Source: Ruminococcus sp. UBA4275 (GTDB taxonomy: Bacteria; Bacillota; Clostridia; Oscillospirales; Ruminococcaceae). From it: DNA of 33,447 nt. The position numbers and the translations under genes were made by a program. Positions 17,312 through 24,921 of the stretch are shown here, in pieces. The notes below the pieces were generated by a model. That model searched no databases and was not told the DNA's origin. It saw nothing but the letters and a program-made list of their open reading frames with translations. Where the stretch lies: positions 1 through 33,447 of the forward strand of contig DGVV01000030.1 of the NCBI GenBank assembly GCA_002395085.1. Direction: 5' to 3'. Every line of letters starts with the position of its first letter. The stretch's first letter is position 1.

Positions 17312-19087
17312 TTACAGCGCCTCCTTCCTCTGGGCGCGGAGCGCGTCCAGCATTCCGTCAATCTGCTGCGTGAGGGCATCAAAGCGCTCAAGCTGCCGGT
17401 TGGGAATATCGTATTTGACCTTGATGACCAGTTCCAGCACACCGCTCTCCCGGATTGCATCCAGCTCAACATGATCGGCAAGCAATTCCTTTGCACGCGC
17501 ATAAACGTGCAGGATCAGCTCCATCATCTTAAACTGCTTATCCAGCGGGACATAGGTATCCTCTGCGTGATAGGCATTCTGCTGAAGGAAGCCGACGCGG
17601 ATCAGGCGCGCAATCTCAATGACGAGCTTCTGATCCTCCGGCAGCACATCCGAGCCGATGAGGCGCACGATGTCCATGAGCGACTGCTCCTCTTTCAGCA
17701 GCGCACTGATCTGTGTGCGGTACTGGTTGAATTTCGGGTCAACATTGGTTTCGTAGTAAGCACCGAGATCATCCAGATATTCGCTGTAGCTCATATTCCA
17801 GTTGATCGCGGGATAGTGTCTTGCGTAAGCGAGCGCCTTGTCGAGTCCCCAGAAGCAGCGCACGAAACGGCGCGTATTCTGTGTGACCGGCTCGGAGAAA
17901 TCGCTTCCCTGCGGCGAGACCGCGCCGATAACCGTGACAGAGCCTTCTCTGCCGTTGAGGGTCTCGTAAGCACCGGTTCGCTCGTAGAATTCGGACAGAC
18001 GCGAGGGCAGATATGCCGGATAGCCTTCTTCCGCAGGCATCTCCTCCAGTCTGCCGGAGATCTCACGGAGTGCTTCCGCCCAGCGCGAGGTCGAGTCTGC
18101 CATGATTGCGATGTGATAGCCCATATCGCGGTAATATTCCGCCAGCGTGATGCCCGTGTAGATCGACGCTTCACGCGCCGCAACCGGCATATTCGAGGTG
18201 TTGGCGATCAGCACGGTGCGCTCCATCAGGGATTTGCCCGTGCGCGGGTCATTCAGGGCGGTGAATTCCTCCAGCACCTGCGTCATCTCGTTGCCGCGCT
18301 CGCCGCAGCCGATGTAGACGATGATGTCTGCATCGCACCACTTTGCGATCTGGTGCTGGGTCATGGTTTTGCCCGTACCGAAGCCGCCGGGGATTGCCGC
18401 TGTGCCGCCGCGCGCAATCGGGAACAGCGTATCCAGCACACGCTGACCCGTAATCATCGGGCGGGACGGTGCAAGGCGTCTTGCGGCGGGTCTTGCACGG
18501 CGGATCGGCCACTTCTGGCAGAGAGTCAGCGAATGGATGCGCCCTGCCTCATCCTCCAGACGGATGATCTCGTCATTGATACGGTATTTGCCGTCTTTCG
18601 CAGCAAATACGACCTTGCCGGAGAGATTCGGCGGAACCATGCACAGGTGCAGGATTGCAGAGGTCTCCGGACAGGAGGCATACGCCTCGCCGCCGTGCAG
18701 CTCCGTGCCTTCCTTCACCTTGACGCTGACATCATATTCCTTTTCGGTATCGAGAATCGGGACAGCAAGGCCGTCACCGATGAACGCGCCGGAGGCTTCC
18801 TCCAGTGCGCGCAGCGGACGCTCAATGCCGTCGAAAATGTTTGTGAGGATGCCCGGACCGAGTGTCACCGACATCGGCGCACCCGTCGGCTCGACCGGCT
18901 CACCTGTCTGCAAACCGGATGTGCTTTCGTAGACCTGAACGGTCGTCTCAAGGTCGGTCAGACCGATGACCTCACCGATCAGGCGGCGCTTGCCGACATA
19001 GACCATCTCCATCATGGAGAAGACATTGGTATTGCGGATTTTCACAACAGGGCCGTTGACGCTGTAGATAACCGGCTGCTGCATCAT
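17312..19087 (-). CDS. V/A-type ATPase catalytic subunit A
   Basis: 591 residues. The P-loop is GGFGTGKT at about 234-241 and the GERGNEMTQVLEEF stretch contributes the catalytic Glu. ADSTSRWAEALREISGRLEEMPAEEGYPAYL is diagnostic of subunit A. It contains the non-homologous insertion domain before the P-loop, expected for V/A-type A subunits. It hydrolyses ATP (or makes it) in the cytoplasmic head. Its ATG overlaps the subunit E stop as ATGA. Confidence 0.97.
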   Translation of the reverse strand: MMQQPVIYSVNGPVVKIRNTNVFSMMEMVYVGKRRLIGEVIGLTDLETTVQVYESTSGLQTGEPVEPTGAPMSVTLGPGILTNIFDGIERPLRALEEASGAFIGDGLAVPILDTEKEYDVSVKVKEGTELHGGEAYASCPETSAILHLCMVPPNLSGKVVFAAKDGKYRINDEIIRLEDEAGRIHSLTLCQKWPIRRARPAARRLAPSRPMITGQRVLDTLFPIARGGTAAIPGGFGTGKTMTQHQIAKWCDADIIVYIGCGERGNEMTQVLEEFTALNDPRTGKSLMERTVLIANTSNMPVAAREASIYTGITLAEYYRDMGYHIAIMADSTSRWAEALREISGRLEEMPAEEGYPAYLPSRLSEFYERTGAYETLNGREGSVTVIGAVSPQGSDFSEPVTQNTRRFVRCFWGLDKALAYARHYPAINWNMSYSEYLDDLGAYYETNVDPKFNQYRTQISALLKEEQSLMDIVRLIGSDVLPEDQKLVIEIARLIRVGFLQQNAYHAEDTYVPLDKQFKMMELILHVYARAKELLADHVELDAIRESGVLELVIKVKYDIPNRQLERFDALTQQIDGMLDALRAQRKEAL

Positions 19088-19674
19088 TCGTTCCCCCCGT
19101 CGATGTTATGATTGCGGTAAAAATTGCGGAGCTGTGCCTGATAGGCTTCATCCAGCGTGTGATTGAAGCAGCGTCTGCCGTCTGCGGAAAGAACGGAGAG
19201 TCCGCCCAGCACGATGCTGCGGTCTGCACGGAAGGTACAGGCTGCATCCACCGATTTTGCAAGGCGCTCCTGCAATTCCAGATCTTTTTCGCGCAGCAGA
19301 ATGACAGCACCCGCCTCCGGCTGCTGTGCCGCGAGGAGCTTTTCGAGCCACGGTGCATAGTCCGCAGAAGCCGTAAAGGCGATGAGCTTTTCGCGCAGCT
19401 CAGCAAAGAGCTGCATCAGCAGAGACTGCCTGTGGCTCAGGAAAGCAGTCTTGCCCTGATAGCCGACCTGCGACATCTGCTTCTGATACTTCGCGCTGAG
19501 CTTTGCCTTCGCCTCTGCGAGCGCCCGCTCAGATTCCTTCGCGCACTGCGCCTGCGCATTCTGCAAAAGCTGCTGTGCCTGCTGCTCAGCCGCCTCCTTC
19601 TTCTGCGCGATTTCGGCGTCTGTGCTGCGGTTCACGGCATCCATGAACTGCGTGAGCTTCTGTTTTGCGTCCAT
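19084..19674 (-). CDS. V/A-type ATPase subunit E (peripheral stalk)
   Basis: 196 residues. The N-terminal half is an Ala/Gln/Lys/Glu-rich coiled coil (KKEAAEQQAQQLLQNAQAQ), and the C-terminal half is a small alpha/beta domain (TFRADRSIVLGGLSVLSADGR) that sits on subunit B. This is the E-subunit layout; the sequence is otherwise poorly conserved. It pairs with the G/H subunit encoded at the operon start to form the stator. The RBS AAGGATAGG lies before ATG at 19674. Confidence 0.9.
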   Translation of the reverse strand: MDAKQKLTQFMDAVNRSTDAEIAQKKEAAEQQAQQLLQNAQAQCAKESERALAEAKAKLSAKYQKQMSQVGYQGKTAFLSHRQSLLMQLFAELREKLIAFTASADYAPWLEKLLAAQQPEAGAVILLREKDLELQERLAKSVDAACTFRADRSIVLGGLSVLSADGRRCFNHTLDEAYQAQLRNFYRNHNIDGGNE

Positions 19675-19692
19675 ATCAACCTATCCTTACTG

Positions 19693-20001
19693 TTAAATGT
19701 GTATACCGACAGTTTCCGCGAGATAACGGGAAATCGCTGCGGTCATATCCGCGCTGCCGTGGCGGTCTGGGATGACGACCAGCAGCGGGATCGGGATTTG
19801 CTCTTTGTATGCCAGTACCTCTGCCTCACAGAGGTCTGCGAGCTTTTGTGTGAGCATGACAACGGCGATGTCCTCTGCGTGCATCGCGCGGCTGAGTGCG
19901 GGAAGCAGCTCTGTGCGCGTGTGGACGACCTCGCCCGTGACACCCGCAAGGCGCATTCCCATGAGGGTGTCGGTGTTGTCACTGAGCAGATAGCAGCGCA
20001 T
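19693..20001 (-). CDS. V/A-type ATPase subunit F
   Basis: 102 residues, the usual size. The Rossmann-like fold is readable in MRCYLLSDNTDTLMGMRLAGV, then AEDIAVVMLTQKLADL and IPIPLLVVIPDRHG, which matches subunit F. It binds subunit D in the central rotor and modulates activity. It starts within the TGATG overlap with the subunit K stop. Confidence 0.93.
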   Translation of the reverse strand: MRCYLLSDNTDTLMGMRLAGVTGEVVHTRTELLPALSRAMHAEDIAVVMLTQKLADLCEAEVLAYKEQIPIPLLVVIPDRHGSADMTAAISRYLAETVGIHI

Positions 20002-20450
20002 CAGAACTTGGAGAGGATCATGATCGCGATGAGCAGACCGTAGATCGCAACACCTTCGCCCAGCGCGACGAAGATCAGCGCCTTTGCAAAGGACTTCGGC
20101 TCTTCTGCGATTGCACCGATTGCAGCAGGGGCAGCATTGCCGACCGCGATGCCGCAGCCGATCGAACCGATGCCGACTGCCAGTGCAGCTGCCAGATAGC
20201 CAAGACCCTGTGCCGTTGCCGAGACAGACGCGGCAGCCTCAGCGGTCTCCTCTGCGGAGACAAAGCCGCCCAGCGGGAACACCACTGCGCAGACCATCAC
20301 AGCGGCAAATGCGCACAGATTCGTGATCATGGCACGGCGCATGGTCTTGCCGGACTTCTTCTTCGTGATTGCCATGAAAACAGGCAGAGCAAGCAGAACA
20401 ACGATCAGCAGCGGGAGCAGGATCAGCTCCATGATTTCGATAGCAGACAT
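20001..20450 (-). CDS. V/A-type ATPase proteolipid subunit K (rotor ring)
   Basis: 149 residues with four hydrophobic helices (about 7-27, 42-62, 82-105, 122-147). Only the second hairpin keeps the classic proteolipid pattern: Gly-rich GIGSIGCGIAVGNAAPAAIGA and the ion-binding Glu132 in GEGVAIYGLL. The first hairpin has diverged and carries no carboxylate, as in the duplicated K subunits of Firmicutes. Gly rather than Ser/Thr follows Glu132, so sodium or proton coupling cannot be decided by eye. RBS AGGAGG lies before ATG at 20450. Confidence 0.94.
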   Translation of the reverse strand: MSAIEIMELILLPLLIVVLLALPVFMAITKKKSGKTMRRAMITNLCAFAAVMVCAVVFPLGGFVSAEETAEAAASVSATAQGLGYLAAALAVGIGSIGCGIAVGNAAPAAIGAIAEEPKSFAKALIFVALGEGVAIYGLLIAIMILSKF

Positions 20451-20483
20451 GGGAAATTACCTCCTGAAAATATGTGGTTGGGA

Positions 20484-22442
20484 TCAGGCAGCCGAATCGG
20501 ACTGCGGCTGATCGGAAAAGTCGTCAAAGCTGACTGTGACCGGCGTGAACGGTTTTCCGTCGCCGTCGTAGCAGCGGGAGAATACCTCGTAGAATTCCAG
20601 ACGCAGCACCTGAATGCCGACGATGAGTCCTTCCAGACACATGACAAACAGGTTGCCGATAACAATTGTGATCCACGATTTGTGGTCTTTGCCGATCATA
20701 TCCGCCAGCAGGAAGACCACGCTCATCAGACCTGCGTGCGAGAACACGAAGCCGCCCACACGAATGAACGAGAGCGTATTCGTGGCGTAGCCGAGCAGGA
20801 ATTCAAAGCACTCGAAGAAATTGGATGCGATGAAATCACCGATGCCGGGCATTTCGTAATGCTTATGCGCCATCCAGTGACCCAGCGGTTCACGGAAGAA
20901 CATCAGCAGCAGCGTGATAACCAGCACCGCGGCAAGCACGCCCTTCGGCAGGATCTGCTGTCCCGTAATGATGCCGATGACCAGCATCAGCACTGCACAG
21001 AAGAATACCAGACCCGCGATGCCGTTATTGCTGAACACTGCATCTTCAAAGTTCCGGCGCCGCAGCTTCACGATGATGTTGACAAGAATCGAGATAATGA
21101 TGATCGCCGCGCCGATGCCGACCGCACCGAAGATGATGACATTCGTGTTTTCCATCGCCTTCAGCGGCAGGAAGGGAATCCCGACCTTCTCCCAGAAGGG
21201 ATCAAGTGCTTCTTCAAAGCCGAAGACCGAACCGTACAGCGCACCGAAAACCGCACTCGAAATGCCGATGCGCTCCATGATTGCGCCGAGTTCAAAGTTT
21301 TTCTTCTTGTGGAGGAACAGACCGATCAGCGCAAGCAGGATGCCCTGTCCCAGATCGCCGAACATGATGCCGAACAGCAGCGTGTAGGTAATCGCAACGA
21401 AGGTTGTCGGGTTGTAGCCGTTGTAATTCGGCAGACCGTACATCTCCACGAACATCGAGAACGGCTTTGTGAACCAGCCGTTTTTGAGTCTGACCGGCGG
21501 CTGCACTCTGGAATCTGCCCACGGCTTTTCGTAGGTGACGCTCAGGTCTTTCACCTTGCCGATGCACTTTCCGAAGGTTTCCTTCTCCGAGACCGGCACA
21601 TAGCCCATCAGACTGAACTTGTCCTTCATGATAATGCACTGACCGCGCAGCTTGCTGACTTCGCTCTGATATTTCGCACAGCGGTACATCTCTGCAATGA
21701 GCGGCGCTTCCGCCTTGTAGATCTCGCTCTGTTCCTTTTCCGACTTTGCGAGAGCGGCTTTCTCCTCTGTCAGCCGGATCTGCAATTCCGCGAGCGCCTG
21801 TTCGGGCGTGCCACTGAGATTTTCCGGCAGTTCAAAGCGTTCAAAGAGCAGCCCCTTCATGATCGCATCCACGGAGAGGATGCGCTCCTTTGTTGCGAAA
21901 TAAAAGCCCCATACATATTCATGCGCGGTATGATACGCCTGAAAAATGAAGCCCTCATCGCTGTAAAAATCGAGCTTTTGCAGATTCTCCTCCGGCATTC
22001 TGCCGAAGCGGTAAACGATGTGCCTGCACCTTGTCAGATCACCGAGATCCAGCTCCGAACCTGCGAGGTTCTTCAAGTGAATCGCGACGTTTTCGTAATC
22101 GCTGATCTTTTTGCGCGCATTCTCAGCACTCGTCCGCAGATCGTGCAGGCGGTCTGAGATGCGGGCGGTTTCCGCAAGGATTTTCTCCGGCGGCATCGTC
22201 TCCGGCATTGCATCCTGTGCGGCGTCCAGCGGAATCTGCCGCAGATCCAGTTCCATCAGCGCACGCAGCGGTTCGGCATAGGGATTATCCCCCGTGCTGC
22301 CCGCAGCTTCCTCTGTATTTCCGAGGAGCTTTGCGGCGTTTTCGATGTGGAACACCTTGCTCTGCAAGCAGGCGACGATGGCTTCATTGAGGTGCGGGAC
22401 TGCGCCGGCTATGCTGACCAGCTCCAGCTTTTCAATGGACAA
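20484..22442 (-). CDS. V/A-type ATPase subunit I (a-subunit homologue), TTG start
   Basis: 652 residues, a normal length. The N-terminal half (to about 340) is cytoplasmic with coiled-coil helices and a conserved MSIEKLELVSI start region. The C-terminal half has seven to eight membrane helices; FGIMFGDLGQG begins the first group and NTLSFIRVGGFVFSHAGL holds the essential Arg that works with the K-subunit Glu in ion transport. The start codon is TTG, 7 bases after an AGGAGG; no nearby ATG has an RBS. It links stator and membrane channel. Confidence 0.95.
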   Translation of the reverse strand: MSIEKLELVSIAGAVPHLNEAIVACLQSKVFHIENAAKLLGNTEEAAGSTGDNPYAEPLRALMELDLRQIPLDAAQDAMPETMPPEKILAETARISDRLHDLRTSAENARKKISDYENVAIHLKNLAGSELDLGDLTRCRHIVYRFGRMPEENLQKLDFYSDEGFIFQAYHTAHEYVWGFYFATKERILSVDAIMKGLLFERFELPENLSGTPEQALAELQIRLTEEKAALAKSEKEQSEIYKAEAPLIAEMYRCAKYQSEVSKLRGQCIIMKDKFSLMGYVPVSEKETFGKCIGKVKDLSVTYEKPWADSRVQPPVRLKNGWFTKPFSMFVEMYGLPNYNGYNPTTFVAITYTLLFGIMFGDLGQGILLALIGLFLHKKKNFELGAIMERIGISSAVFGALYGSVFGFEEALDPFWEKVGIPFLPLKAMENTNVIIFGAVGIGAAIIIISILVNIIVKLRRRNFEDAVFSNNGIAGLVFFCAVLMLVIGIITGQQILPKGVLAAVLVITLLLMFFREPLGHWMAHKHYEMPGIGDFIASNFFECFEFLLGYATNTLSFIRVGGFVFSHAGLMSVVFLLADMIGKDHKSWITIVIGNLFVMCLEGLIVGIQVLRLEFYEVFSRCYDGDGKPFTPVTVSFDDFSDQPQSDSAA

Positions 22443-22449
22443 GATAACA

Positions 22450-22455
22450 CCTCCT
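22450..22455 (-). promoter_or_regulatory. RBS fixing the TTG start of subunit I
   Basis: AGGAGG on the minus strand (22455 to 22450) lies seven bases before TTG at 22442. This spacing, together with the start region SIEKLELVSI matching the family, supports the rare start codon. Confidence 0.85.
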
Positions 22456-22461
22456 GATAGA

Positions 22462-23517
22462 TTATTCCATAATCAGCAGCGACTGCATATACGCCACGGG
22501 CTTGCCGTAGCGGATGCCTTCGATGATGGTAATGAGGTTCTCAACTTCAATCCGCGTCAGAACGTGTACGGCGTACAGGCTGACGGCGGCATGGCTGGAA
22601 AAATGCAGCGCCCTGCGGGCAGTACGCCAGCGGAGTGTCTGCATGGCGTGTTCCAGCCGGATAAATTCGGGCTGATCAGACAGCGCAGTAATGTCACTGA
22701 GCAGTCTGCCGTAGCGCGTGGTACGCAGCACGGCAATGAACGCAGCCAGATCCGGTGCGGCATAAAGCTCCTCGCAGACGCGCTTTGGCAGCCTTCCGGG
22801 AATGGGAAGCATCATGCTGCGCAGTGTCTCGACGTCTGCCGAAAAAACGCGCTTCAGCCGGTAGGCATTGATGAGATTGATGAGATCGACCTGTTCTGCA
22901 ATCAATCCCTTGAGGGCATCGAGGTCGCTGCCCTTCAGGGTCTGCTCCGCTTCTTTGAGGATGCGTTCGAGGCAGCAGGCACGCAGCGCGATTTCACAGG
23001 CAGTGAAGTCCCGCGGTGTACCGTCCGGCTGCAAGTGCTTTTTCAGCACCTCTTTGTAAGGCGTCTGCGCACAGGCTTCCAGCAGCTCCCTTGCATTTTC
23101 TGCGCGGGCGAGAATGCCGGTATCAAATCCCAGATGCGGTGCAACGGAAGCATCCATCGCGGAAATGTAAGCCTGCGCACCGCCGGGCATGAGCTGAAGT
23201 TTCCTGATCAGCTCGCGGATCTCATAATCATAAATAAAGAAGCGGAAAAAGGGCGTATTCTGCAAATGTTCCAGCGCACAGAAATGCAGACACTGTGTAA
23301 ACAGGCTGCGGCGCAGCAGCATTTCCAGATAACCGCGGTGCGTGATCGCAGGATCGAGGCTGCGCAGCAATTCGCCGTAAGCCGGTGTCTCCTTGAGATA
23401 CGCAACGATTTCCGCAACGGAATGCATATTCAGCAGGTCGCGGTAATCTGCGGGGAGCAGCCTCTGACCGTAAGCAGTCCGGATGGCAGCGGCTGTCGCC
23501 TGATGATTCTTCGGCAT
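22462..23517 (-). CDS. V/A-type ATPase subunit C (d-like, rotor collar)
   Basis: 351 residues, typical. It is nearly all helical, with the family pattern of three similar helical segments; YLEMLLRRSLFTQCL and RYGRLLSDITALSD are recognisable. Subunit C joins the central stalk to the K ring. It lies six bases after the G/H stop, with GGAGG in the end of the upstream gene as RBS. Confidence 0.9.
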   Translation of the reverse strand: MPKNHQATAAAIRTAYGQRLLPADYRDLLNMHSVAEIVAYLKETPAYGELLRSLDPAITHRGYLEMLLRRSLFTQCLHFCALEHLQNTPFFRFFIYDYEIRELIRKLQLMPGGAQAYISAMDASVAPHLGFDTGILARAENARELLEACAQTPYKEVLKKHLQPDGTPRDFTACEIALRACCLERILKEAEQTLKGSDLDALKGLIAEQVDLINLINAYRLKRVFSADVETLRSMMLPIPGRLPKRVCEELYAAPDLAAFIAVLRTTRYGRLLSDITALSDQPEFIRLEHAMQTLRWRTARRALHFSSHAAVSLYAVHVLTRIEVENLITIIEGIRYGKPVAYMQSLLIME

Positions 23518-23523
23518 GGCAGA

Positions 23524-23844
23524 TCAAGCCTCCGCATCCCGCAGAGTCTCCGCAAAGAGCGTCTCCAGCAGGGCATCATGCTGAGCCGCAAACTGCTTCG
23601 TGACCGCCTCGGAGCGGCTGTCATACTCTCCGCGCACGGCAGCGATCTTCTGTTCACTTTCAGAGCGGAGCTGCTCCTCCAGTTCTATGATCGCATCACG
23701 GGTCTGATGCCGCGACGCCTGCCGGATCGCGGATGCCTGTTTGCGGGCATCTTTCAGAAGCCGGTCAGCTTCCAGCTCCGAGACACGCAGGCGGTCTTCC
23801 ACACTCGCATCGAGTTCCAGAATCCTGCGGATTGTCTGATCCAT
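23524..23844 (-). CDS. V/A-type ATPase subunit G/H (peripheral stalk coiled coil)
   Basis: 106 residues, almost entirely a charged coiled coil rich in Ala, Arg, Glu and Gln (ASVEDRLRVSELEADRLLKDARKQ region). Sequence alone is weak for this family, but size, coiled coil and position as first gene of a V/A-ATPase operon make G/H the best call. It partners with subunit E. RBS AGGAGGG lies before ATG at 23844. Confidence 0.85.
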   Translation of the reverse strand: MDQTIRRILELDASVEDRLRVSELEADRLLKDARKQASAIRQASRHQTRDAIIELEEQLRSESEQKIAAVRGEYDSRSEAVTKQFAAQHDALLETLFAETLRDAEA

Positions 23845-23884
23845 TATTCAGTTCCCTCCTATTCGGGAAAGATTGTGCAAACTG

Positions 23885-23907
23885 GCCAAATTCAATCGGA
23901 ATTTGGC
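23885..23907 (-). promoter_or_regulatory. 9-bp perfect hairpin in the V-ATPase operon leader
   Basis: GCCAAATTC (23885-23893) pairs with GAATTTGGC (23899-23907) over a 5-base loop, between the promoter and the first gene. There is no U-run, so it is not a terminator; it may be an operator or an mRNA 5'-end structure. Confidence 0.4.
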
Positions 23908-23968
23908 GGTTCATTCCCCTTGAATTTCAGAAATCTGCACAAAGCACGATCATCTGAAATACAGAAAC

Positions 23969-23997
23969 ATTATACTCCATCTGCGCCCGAAAGTCAA
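23969..23997 (-). promoter_or_regulatory. Sigma-A promoter of the V-ATPase operon
   Basis: Minus-strand TTGACT (23992-23997) and TATAAT (23969-23974) with 17-bp spacing. It is divergent from the plus-strand promoter 46 bp away, leaving a leader of about 115 bases. Confidence 0.87.
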
Positions 23998-24042
23998 GTC
24001 AAAGTGACAAATTTAATTGATCCGCAATGTCTGCTGCTGCCG

Positions 24043-24071
24043 TTGCAATTCCCCTGAAAGTGTGCTATAAT
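24043..24071 (+). promoter_or_regulatory. Sigma-A promoter of the PARG-addBA-sir2 operon
   Basis: TTGCAA (24043-24048) and TATAAT (24066-24071) with 17-bp spacing. Transcription would start near 24078, about 35 bases before the proposed GTG start. Confidence 0.87.
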
Positions 24072-24096
24072 AAATCCGTATACTATTTTGTTTTGT

Positions 24097-24103
24097 AAAG
24101 GAG
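24097..24103 (+). promoter_or_regulatory. RBS deciding the PARG start codon
   Basis: AAAGGAG abuts ATG at 24104 with no spacer, which rules that codon out in practice. It is nine bases from in-frame GTG at 24113 and 15 from ATG at 24119, so GTG 24113 is favoured. Confidence 0.7.
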
Positions 24104-24112
24104 ATGTCCGCC

Positions 24113-24895
24113 GTGCCGATGTCCTATCCGCTTCGACTGCGCATTGCCGCAGAGAACCGTAAAATTGCCCGTTCCGGTGCTTATAACTGCGCAGACGGGA
24201 AAACTGTCACACTGCCCGAAAACGGTGCTGCCCTCGCCCGCAAAACCCTTCTGCTGATGCCTGAAACGCTGCCGGATGCATCCCGCGCAGTTCCCTTCCG
24301 CATCTCGGAAAATCTGCGCGCCTGCGATACGATTTCTGCGGTGCTTTCCCTGCGGGAAGAAGGCGTTTCCGGCGAGATCATCGCGCTGAATTTTGCAAAT
24401 GCCATGTTCGCAGGCGGCGGCTACCGGCTGGGCGGCGATGCGCAGGAGGAAAGCCTGTGCCGCTGTTCGCTGCTGTACTACGCGCTGCTGCCGCACGGCG
24501 AATATTACTGGAAACACCGTCTGCGCCCCTCCCCGCTTTACAGCAGCCGGATGCTCCTCTCCCCCGATGTTCCCGTCATCCGGCGCATGGACGGCACATT
24601 GCTCGAAACGCCGCAGATGTGTACGTTCCTTACCAGCGCCGCCGTCAACCGCTACTACGCGAAATGCCTGTTCATCCGCGAGAAAACCATCACCGCCGCT
24701 ATGCAGGAACGCATTGACGGCTTCATCTGCGCAATGGCAAAGCGCAAGCCCGCCGCCGTTGTACTGGGTGCATTCGGCTGCGGAATGTTCGGCAACCGCC
24801 GCGAAACCGTCCTGCCGATGATCGAAAATGCCGTCAACCGCTGGCTGCCGCAGGAAACTGCCGTCGTCTACGCAGCGCCCTCCGGCAAACCGTAA
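24113..24895 (+). CDS. Microbial-type poly(ADP-ribose) glycohydrolase-like protein (TIGR02452/DUF2263)
   Basis: 260 residues from GTG at 24113 (start chosen on RBS spacing; ATG at 24119 is possible). The PARG signature GGG-X7-QEE is present: Gly101-103, then Gln111-Glu112-Glu113 (FAGGGYRLGGDAQEES). LNFANAMFAGGG and VVLGAFGCGMFGN are macrodomain-fold ligand loops. The family removes ADP-ribose from proteins by cleaving the ribose-ribose or related bond; the catalytic Glu of the QEE pair is intact, so it should be active. It is the first gene of the operon, 26 bases before addB, suggesting a link to ADP-ribose chemistry in DNA repair; target proteins are unknown. Confidence 0.88.
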   Translation: MPMSYPLRLRIAAENRKIARSGAYNCADGKTVTLPENGAALARKTLLLMPETLPDASRAVPFRISENLRACDTISAVLSLREEGVSGEIIALNFANAMFAGGGYRLGGDAQEESLCRCSLLYYALLPHGEYYWKHRLRPSPLYSSRMLLSPDVPVIRRMDGTLLETPQMCTFLTSAAVNRYYAKCLFIREKTITAAMQERIDGFICAMAKRKPAAVVLGAFGCGMFGNRRETVLPMIENAVNRWLPQETAVVYAAPSGKP

Positions 24896-24921
24896 TCCGC
24901 CGCGAAAGGAGAATCCACCCT

